Of a DNA stretch of 64,000 bases, positions 63,101-64,000 are shown piece by piece (position 1 is the stretch's first letter; every line of letters begins with the position of its first letter). The stretch is taken from contig CM045734.1 in assembly GCA_024760905.1 (NCBI GenBank), forward strand, positions 44,168,564 through 44,232,563, in the 5' to 3' direction. The position numbers were made by a program, and so were the translations under genes. The notes under the pieces are model-generated. The model had not been told where the DNA came from, did not search any database, and was given only the letters and a program-made list of their open reading frames with translations. The DNA comes from Plotosus lineatus (lineage: Eukaryota > Chordata > Actinopteri > Siluriformes > Plotosidae).

Positions 63101-63360
63101 GCAAGATGTACACAATCTCGAACTACCATGGGCAGAAAGCTTTCAGCCACAGTTGGTACTGTTGTCACATCTGCAAAAACCATTCCTATTTTTTTTTATT
63201 ACAAAAAATGTTGATGGTGTAGAAGAAAAAATCCTAAAAAATATTTGAATTATACAAATATCCTTACCTTTGCAAGCTAATGGGTGGACCTGAGGTTCAG
63301 ATTCCTCGACTGAGTGTGAGGTTGTTGCCTTGCTTAAGTCTACTTCTGGTTGGTTGCAAA
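36959..63360 (-). CDS. bdp1: Transcription factor TFIIIB component B'' homolog, 3' part
   Basis: BDP1 joins TBP and BRF1 in TFIIIB and recruits RNA polymerase III in the nucleus. This window covers the acidic, repetitive C-terminal region only. The SANT domain, if this call is right, lies past the right edge. The evidence is placement directly upstream of mccc2 in the same orientation, as in other vertebrates, and repeated L-K-P-K-P-N-L and F-I-L-T-L-Y-E-I-P motifs resembling BDP1. About 35 exons can be joined in phase to the stop at 36961-36959. Exceptions are a disrupted exon at 47494-48777 and unit-3 exon A. A four-exon block is tandemly repeated four times. Weakest point: no diagnostic domain is present, so identity is inferred. 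Confidence 0.75.
37082..37270. other. bdp1 last intron, start of unassigned part
   Basis: No feature before the hAT element. Confidence 0.35.
37271..40297 (+). mobile_element. hAT (Charlie-like) transposon with nested Tc1
   Basis: Ends 'caggggtgggcaa' and its imperfect complement 'ttgccaacccctg' are flanked by 8-bp copies differing at one base ('tattaata' and 'cattaata'). The plus-strand frames around 37485-37560, 39140-39350 and 39544-39950 resemble the GTF2IRD2-type hAT transposase family (S-E-K-R-K-W-T, E-Y-N-I-S-R-H-F, T-D-P-H-E-R-A-E-C). Stops and the inserted Tc1 make it inactive. The C-terminal dimerisation part is missing. Confidence 0.88.
37581..39137 (-). mobile_element. Tc1-like transposon, nearly complete, inactive
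   Basis: TA duplications flank 'cagggccttctcaaaaaaaa' and the complement of 'caggtccttctcaaaaaatt'. The minus-strand transposase includes a helix-turn-helix head (S-R-A-T-V-H-R-R-V-Q), V-L-F-S-D-E-S-K-F with the first catalytic acid, and S-S-P-D-L-N-P-I-E-N-L-W with the last. The two frames 38627-38181 and 38123-37857 are separated by a deletion or shift, and the middle H-x-D-x-x-x-x-H-x block is damaged. The element is 1557 bp. Confidence 0.93.
40298..40642. other. bdp1 intron, unassigned
   Basis: No exon or element recognised. Confidence 0.35.
40643..41141. mobile_element. TC element, complete
   Basis: It begins 'cagggatccctcactttctg' and ends 'gcgagggatcccag', with TA on both sides. It includes a 28-base A run. 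Confidence 0.85.
41441..41835 (-). CDS. bdp1: bdp1 penultimate exon
   Basis: It runs from K-L-Q-V-K-P-E-L-S-I-R-T through S-W-P-R-V-V-L-P-R-L-K-F to P-P-V-T-P-P-Q. The acceptor CTCAATAG has a good C/T tract and alone keeps frame with the exon at 41953. Donor CAG/GTAAAA. Confidence 0.78.
41953..42037 (-). CDS. bdp1: bdp1 exon
   Basis: It encodes A-E-R-S-S-E-G-V-K-E-S-A-E-G-P-S-V-P-Q-V and a basic K-K-S-I-A-R-R-R. Acceptor TTGTAG, donor G/GTAAAA; one base is left over. Confidence 0.75.
42150..42225 (-). CDS. bdp1: bdp1 exon
   Basis: It encodes S-K-T-Q-R-G-D-L-A-D-P-K-G-S-H-L-M-P-A-L, then E-E-T-E-E. Phase fits both neighbours. Confidence 0.72.
42314..42470 (-). CDS. bdp1: bdp1 exon
   Basis: It encodes K-K-T-E-S-S-V-N-T-S-Q through T-I-T-D-L-V-K-K-K-L-K-S-N-L-E-V-E-E-P. 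Acceptor CAACACAG, donor TG/GTAAGA. Confidence 0.77.
42471..43028. other. bdp1 intron, unassigned
   Basis: No exon recognised. Confidence 0.35.
43029..43832. mobile_element. TA-flanked DNA transposon (family TH)
   Basis: The left end 'ccgtattcaacgtgataagc' pairs with the complement of the right end 'ctgtattctatgtaatagac', with TA outside. No transposase domain was recognised in its short frames. Confidence 0.65.
43833..44200. other. bdp1 intron, unassigned
   Basis: It holds an inverted pair 'ctgacaatgaaacgaccaag' / 'cttggtcatttcattgtcag' around 44018-44076, a near-perfect hairpin of about 20-bp arms. Confidence 0.5.
44201..44400 (-). CDS. bdp1: bdp1 exon
   Basis: It encodes L-D-T-V-A-L-C-N-L-S-A-P-Q-F-G-D-R-R-S-N, then S-T-P-S-L-Y-D-G-R-K and K-K-S-P-L-R-K-K. 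Acceptor TTGCAG, donor G/GTAGAG. Confidence 0.77.
44401..45424. other. bdp1 intron with one fish repeat
   Basis: 44829-44965 carries the common 'ctaattagggtcgcagcgtg' ... 'gagtacaccctggacagctc' repeat. The rest is unassigned. Confidence 0.45.
45425..45587 (-). CDS. bdp1: bdp1 exon after a poly-C acceptor
   Basis: It encodes K-K-E-G-K-S-S-R-L-S-Q-H-T-P-P-Q-T-T-T-A and ends H-H-I-M-P-C-T-V-R-V-S. The acceptor CAG is preceded directly by an 18-C run. Donor AG/GTAAAA. Confidence 0.77.
45590..45607. repeat. 18-base G homopolymer at a splice acceptor
   Basis: Read on the minus strand, it runs into the CAG of the acceptor. Confidence 0.95.
45702..45789 (-). CDS. bdp1: bdp1 exon
   Basis: It encodes E-L-K-A-E-D-T-P-Q-T-S-I-K-D-A-T-Q-S-Q-S, then E-V-K-T-P-V-M-K-R. 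An alternative acceptor (TTACAG) would extend it to 45810 and add R-K-K-Y-L-K-Q, also in frame. Confidence 0.7.
45899..46055 (-). CDS. bdp1: bdp1 exon, acidic repeat type
   Basis: It encodes D-S-K-E-T-E-P-H-V-F-H-M-V-L-P-D-V-F-V-L, then V-S-E-T-E-E-D. It is similar to the exon at 47176 (D-S-E-D-T-E-P ... D-V-F-Y-P-V-S-E-E), so an older repeat shapes the protein. Confidence 0.78.
46166..46376 (-). CDS. bdp1: bdp1 exon
   Basis: It encodes M-E-V-T-P-K-S-T-A-M-E-S-P-K-V-S-Q-A-D-V and T-A-L-F-H-I-S-K-E-P-K-P-E-V-E-N-V. Acceptor CTAAAAG, donor GG/GTAAGA. Confidence 0.76.
46482..46563 (-). CDS. bdp1: bdp1 exon
   Basis: It encodes E-S-N-L-T-A-C-S-N-T-T-D-E-K-S-V-D-R-I-S, then S-M-R-G-D-I-T. Acceptor TTTTTCAG. 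Confidence 0.77.
46600..46673. repeat. (CA)n microsatellite
   Basis: CA repeats with two CGGA interruptions. Confidence 0.95.
46715..46836 (-). CDS. bdp1: bdp1 exon
   Basis: It encodes K-L-Q-P-K-L-V-K-R-G-C-A-K-D-A-S, resembling the L-K-P-K-P-N-L motif, then P-T-S-S-H-I-A-L-P-A-S-Q. Confidence 0.75.
46952..47063 (-). CDS. bdp1: bdp1 exon
   Basis: It encodes V-E-N-S-Q-A-V-S-N-P-P-L-C-F-D-P-S-E-D-T, then basic P-A-R-R-R-A-R-Q. Phase joins both neighbours. Confidence 0.76.
47176..47395 (-). CDS. bdp1: bdp1 exon, acidic repeat type
   Basis: It encodes I-D-T-I-L-P-Q-D-S-E-D-T-E-P-C-E-K, then D-V-F-Y-P-V-S-E-E-T-V-D-D. It can accept splicing from the exon at 47494 or, in the same phase, directly from the exon at 49472. 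Confidence 0.78.
47494..48777 (-). pseudogene. bdp1: bdp1 exon split by a Tigger and carrying a stop
   Basis: The exon reads from 48777 down to 48567, then continues in the same frame from 47605 to 47494. The transposon between them includes one TA duplication. Without it the exon is 325 nt (2+107 codons+2). It starts P-E-D-S-K-H-T-E-Q-C-E-D-D and continues T-T-E-A-G-I-P-H-L-D-C-H-S-K-S across the insertion. A TGA lies in frame at 48665-48663. It is paralogous to the exon at 47176. Skipping it together with the unclear segment at 48830-48914 still joins 49472 to 47395 in phase. Confidence 0.72.
47608..48564 (+). mobile_element. Tigger-like TgA element inserted in a bdp1 exon
   Basis: TA (47606-47607 and 48565-48566) flanks 'cagttggccctctacttacg' and the complement of 'cagccagccctctacttacg'. 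A plus-strand head frame starts at 47960 (M-D-P-K-K-V-I-P-G) with R-A-P-L-S-I-E-V-K-Q-E-I-I, then frameshifts. G-T-I-L-K-Q-K-E remains. The element is 957 bp and has no DDE domain. Confidence 0.9.
48950..49403 (-). mobile_element. Tc1 fragment, same family as 37581
   Basis: It matches 38680-39137 of the other copy, including 'ctcttgcttgagggtgtcaa' and the terminal 'ttagcacaatatgctaattt'. Only the 5' end of the transposon is present. Confidence 0.9.
49472..49661 (-). CDS. bdp1: bdp1 exon
   Basis: It encodes G-T-G-V-N-E-P-T-F-I-L-T-L-Y-E-I-P-V-T-Q, then a Ser/Thr-rich stretch. N-E-P-T-F-I-L-T-L-x-E-I-P resembles remembered BDP1 text. Acceptor CATTCAG, donor AA/GTAAGT. Confidence 0.8.
49743..49782 (-). 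CDS. bdp1: bdp1 micro-exon
   Basis: Thirteen codons (D-V-C-A-P-A-E-I-V-Q-L-S-E) plus one base. Acceptor TTAACAG, donor G/GTGAGC. Phase fits on both sides. Confidence 0.75.
49872..49968 (-). CDS. bdp1: bdp1 exon
   Basis: It encodes I-P-P-C-T-L-L-I-S-P-Q-P-S-L-T-E-T-Q-T-E, then G-G-G-T-E-K-N-I-G-P-S-E. Confidence 0.76.
50068..50194 (-). CDS. bdp1: bdp1 exon following the tandem blocks
   Basis: It encodes F-S-D-T-S-L-T-V-T-D-Q-N-S-V-N-T-V-T-L-N and ends T-T-R-D-V-D. The acceptor TTGCCAG takes one base from exon A of the last block. Confidence 0.76.
50195..50444. other. bdp1 intron, unassigned
   Basis: No exon recognised before the CA run. Confidence 0.4.
50445..50496. repeat. (CA)n microsatellite
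   Basis: Uninterrupted CA dinucleotides. Confidence 0.95.
50536..50981 (+). mobile_element. RTE-like LINE LA, 3' fragment with target duplication
   Basis: Flanked by 'atcctaatgtgcatg' at 50521-50535 and 50982-50996. It encodes L-R-P-A-M-L-Y-G-L-E and G-R-P-K-R-R-F-M-D-V-V, ending 'aaagccgaaaggagaagaag'. Confidence 0.93.
51004..51617. mobile_element. SINE S1 with a second S1 inserted inverted
   Basis: Plus-strand S1 parts lie at 51004-51075 and 51428-51617. Between them, 51076-51427 is a complete minus-strand S1, with the B-box complement 'ggaactcgaactccc' near 51361. The word 'aaaagaaccattg' repeats at both junctions as a target duplication. The tails of both copies end in the LINE-like 'aaagccgaaagg' motif. 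Confidence 0.85.
51618..51745 (-). mobile_element. Fish SINE tail (S2-like), minus strand
   Basis: 'catgtctttggactgtggga' to 'cccgggattcaaacctagga' is the reverse-oriented body and B-box region of the S2 type. Confidence 0.6.
51746..52388. other. bdp1 intron, unassigned
   Basis: No exon seen. 52295-52335 holds the 'aacctgattatgaatt' sequence that is the empty LINE target of another block. Confidence 0.4.
52389..53531 (-). CDS. bdp1: bdp1 block 4 (nearest 3' end), exons D-C-B-A
   Basis: Exons: D 53531-53439 (C-N-Q-P-E-V-G-L-S-K-A-T-T-S), C 53342-52865 (M-T-T-V-P-T-V-A-E-S ... A-S-V-Q-S), B 52742-52621 (P-T-M-R-S-R-I-L-K-P-K-P-N-L), A 52529-52389 (E-K-L-I-Y-G-H-E-T-A-Q-H-S-V-S-E-D-V). All splice sites are standard. 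Complete block. Confidence 0.85.
53532..53773. other. Block-linking intron of bdp1
   Basis: The same sequence is found 3' of every D exon ('agaaaataattgtttaagat'). Confidence 0.6.
53774..54112. mobile_element. TC element, left part, invaded by PB and cut
   Basis: TC starts at 53774 after TA. A PB element begins at 53893 ('cagacgctcaatgacttacg') and runs into a TA microsatellite (54075-54112) where LINE sequence starts. The right parts of TC and PB are missing. Confidence 0.75.
54113..54375 (-). mobile_element. LINE LA 3' fragment, inverted
   Basis: It encodes R-W-F-G-H-V-Q-R-R and G-R-P-K-R-R-F-M-D-V on the minus strand. It is joined head to head with the next LINE copy at 54375/54376. Confidence 0.9.
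54376..56434 (+). mobile_element. RTE-like LINE LA, internally deleted
   Basis: The 5' part holds the endonuclease (A-D-M-M-Q-R-R-K-V-D, G-A-D-F-N-G-H-V at about 54855). At about 55155 it jumps to the reverse transcriptase (M-S-H-T-M-K-L-W, F-V-D-L-E-K-A-Y-D-R-V-P, F-A-D-D-I-V near 55642). The end is 'gaacagccgaaaggaaaaga'. It butts against what is left of bdp1 exon A of block 3. Confidence 0.93.
56433..56455 (-). pseudogene. bdp1: Remnant of bdp1 exon A, block 3
   Basis: Only the acceptor and about 20 coding bases remain (V-S-S-E-K-L). The donor and about 120 nt are gone. Exon A is 141 nt with equal phase at both ends, so splicing B(3) to D(4) keeps frame. Confidence 0.85.
56545..57458 (-). 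CDS. bdp1: bdp1 block 3, exons D-C-B
   Basis: Exons: D 57458-57366, C 57269-56792, B 56666-56545. Exon C starts V-T-T-V-P-T-V where block 4 has M-T-T. Exon A is destroyed. Reading frames are open. Confidence 0.84.
57700..58159. mobile_element. TC element in block-linking intron
   Basis: It runs from 'agggatccctcactttcc' (first base lost) to 'ggagggatccctg' before TA. Confidence 0.83.
58288..59437 (-). CDS. bdp1: bdp1 block 2, exons D-C-B-A
   Basis: Exons: D 59437-59345, C 59246-58769, B 58641-58520, A 58428-58288. In D, the V-H-P of the other blocks is A-P-P, from a short G-rich change that keeps length. Complete block. Confidence 0.85.
59679..60173. mobile_element. TC element in block-linking intron
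   Basis: Complete: TA, 'cagggatccctcactttctg' ... 'ggagggatccctg', TA. Confidence 0.87.
60216..60231. repeat. Target site duplication, left
   Basis: 'aacctgattatgaatt' recurs exactly at 62132-62147. The uninterrupted site is seen in other blocks near 52309 and 58199. Confidence 0.95.
60232..62131 (-). mobile_element. RTE-like LINE LA with longest open reverse transcriptase
   Basis: The frame 61555-60257 (432 codons) runs from E-E-W-R-R-S-V-L-V-P through F-V-E-L-E-K-A-Y-D-R-V-P, L-H-Q-G-S-A-L-S-P, F-A-D-D-I-V (near 61003) to the C-terminus W-M-V-C-C-G-D-P. A deletion at about 61625 joins it to an endonuclease/linker piece (62019-61684, G-A-D-F-N-R-H-V). A further internal gap lies near 61790. 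A 16-bp target duplication flanks it. Confidence 0.95.
62212..63360 (-). CDS. bdp1: bdp1 block 1, exons D-C-B-A
   Basis: Exons: D 63360-63268, C 63170-62690 (481 nt, one codon longer: L-P-S-K-G-V-K-E-S where others read L-P-T-L-I-K-E-S), B 62565-62444, A 62352-62212. The most divergent block. All splice sites are intact. Confidence 0.85.
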
Positions 63361-63568
63361 CTAAACAGAAACATCACCACACGATTAGTCCAGCTGGCCA
63401 AAACACGAAAAGTCATTATAATGGGTCTACAAATTGATTATTAATCTCGAAAACAATGGGTCATTTGATCAGGTTGGTGCATTATTATCACAAAAAGCTT
63501 CAAATTTGTGTAGATTAATGCATACAACATTTATTTTTGCTTAAAAGTCAGATTTATAGTTTGAATTA
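63361..63568. other. bdp1 intron beyond block 1
   Basis: It matches the other block-linking introns apart from a small deletion near 63478. Confidence 0.55.
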
Positions 63569-64000
63569 CAGGGATCCCTCACTTTCCGTGGTTAATTGGA
63601 ACCAAGATTGCCCCATGACTGCCGAATTCAGCGAAGTAGGTTTGACTCCCCCTGACTGACATATATGTACAGACGCTCCCCGACTTACGCTTTTAATTGG
63701 TTCCGGACGGCCGAACATAAATTGAAAGTGACTGTAAGCTGTTACAGTGACGTATGACGCTCATACGGCATTATGCATCCATAAATACCATTACTGTATG
63801 TCATAAAATACCCCTAAATCAATTATTATAAACATAACATTGTAAAATAATCTCAAATATATCAAATAATATCGACATTAATTTCAAATAAATTAAACTC
63901 AAGCAAAATAATTTCAAATAGATAAATTTTCATCAAATTCACTCATCAAATATCACATACGGTATCAAATAATACCTTTAACATTCTCGCTGATCTTTCT
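63569..64000. mobile_element. TC element invaded by a PB element, runs off the window
   Basis: TC starts at 63569 after TA. PB starts at 63670 ('cagacgctccccgacttacg') after TA and continues to the right edge. Confidence 0.78.

Larger units (their letters stand above)
52389..63360 (-). repeat. bdp1: Tandem array of four bdp1 four-exon blocks
   Basis: Each block is D (93 nt) - C (478) - B (122) - A (141) in transcript order. This totals 834 nt, 278 codons, entering and leaving in the same phase. Block spacing is about 2.0 kb where no LINE intervenes. Exon positions agree to the base, and protein copies differ at few residues. The TC transposon sits in each A-D linking intron. Confidence 0.93.

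Overview
This window is nuclear DNA of a ray-finned fish, probably a teleost. It has spliced vertebrate genes with GT-AG introns and several copies of a Rex3-type LINE, including the W-Q-T-G-V-V-V reverse-transcriptase block used to survey Rex3 in fish. It also carries Tc1, hAT and pogo/Tigger elements, tRNA-derived SINEs and long CA repeats. Nothing bacterial or viral was recognised. Species cannot be decided from sequence alone.

Two host genes are present, both on the minus strand. The first is mccc2, the beta subunit of 3-methylcrotonyl-CoA carboxylase (leucine breakdown, mitochondrial matrix). Fourteen exons lie between the start codon at 27171 and 694, and the 3' exons fall off the left edge. 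All fourteen join in phase. The second lies 9.8 kb upstream and is read here as the 3' half of bdp1, the B'' subunit of RNA polymerase III factor TFIIIB. This call rests on the BDP1-MCCC2 gene order of vertebrates and on L-K-P-K-P-N-L motifs in an acidic, repetitive C-terminal region. The stop codon is at 36961 and the gene continues past the right edge. The two genes act in unrelated pathways and share only neighbourhood and orientation.

The most unusual structure is inside bdp1. A four-exon block of 834 coding nt (278 codons) is tandemly repeated at least four times between 52389 and 63360, always in phase. Each copy carries the same transposon in its linking intron, so that transposon was present before the duplications. 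Later LINE insertions separate the copies, and one insertion removed most of an exon whose loss keeps frame. Further 3', a 325-nt coding exon is split by a 957-bp Tigger-like transposon at a TA, has a TGA in frame, and lies next to a Tc1 fragment. The flanking exons can still join in frame if this block is skipped.

Layout: 1-693 Penelope-like remnant and unassigned DNA; 694-27171 mccc2 with TE-rich introns; 27172-36958 intergenic, holding a nearly full-length RTE-like LINE with target duplication and a complete Rex3 with target duplication; 36959-50194 the bdp1 3' exons with a hAT/Tc1 nest and the broken exon; 50195-52388 a SINE/LINE nest; 52389-63360 the bdp1 tandem exon blocks; 63361-64000 intron with nested transposons.

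Coordinates of exons were derived by hand from splice consensus and reading phase. Transposon ends were set from terminal repeats and target duplications where visible, and are otherwise approximate.
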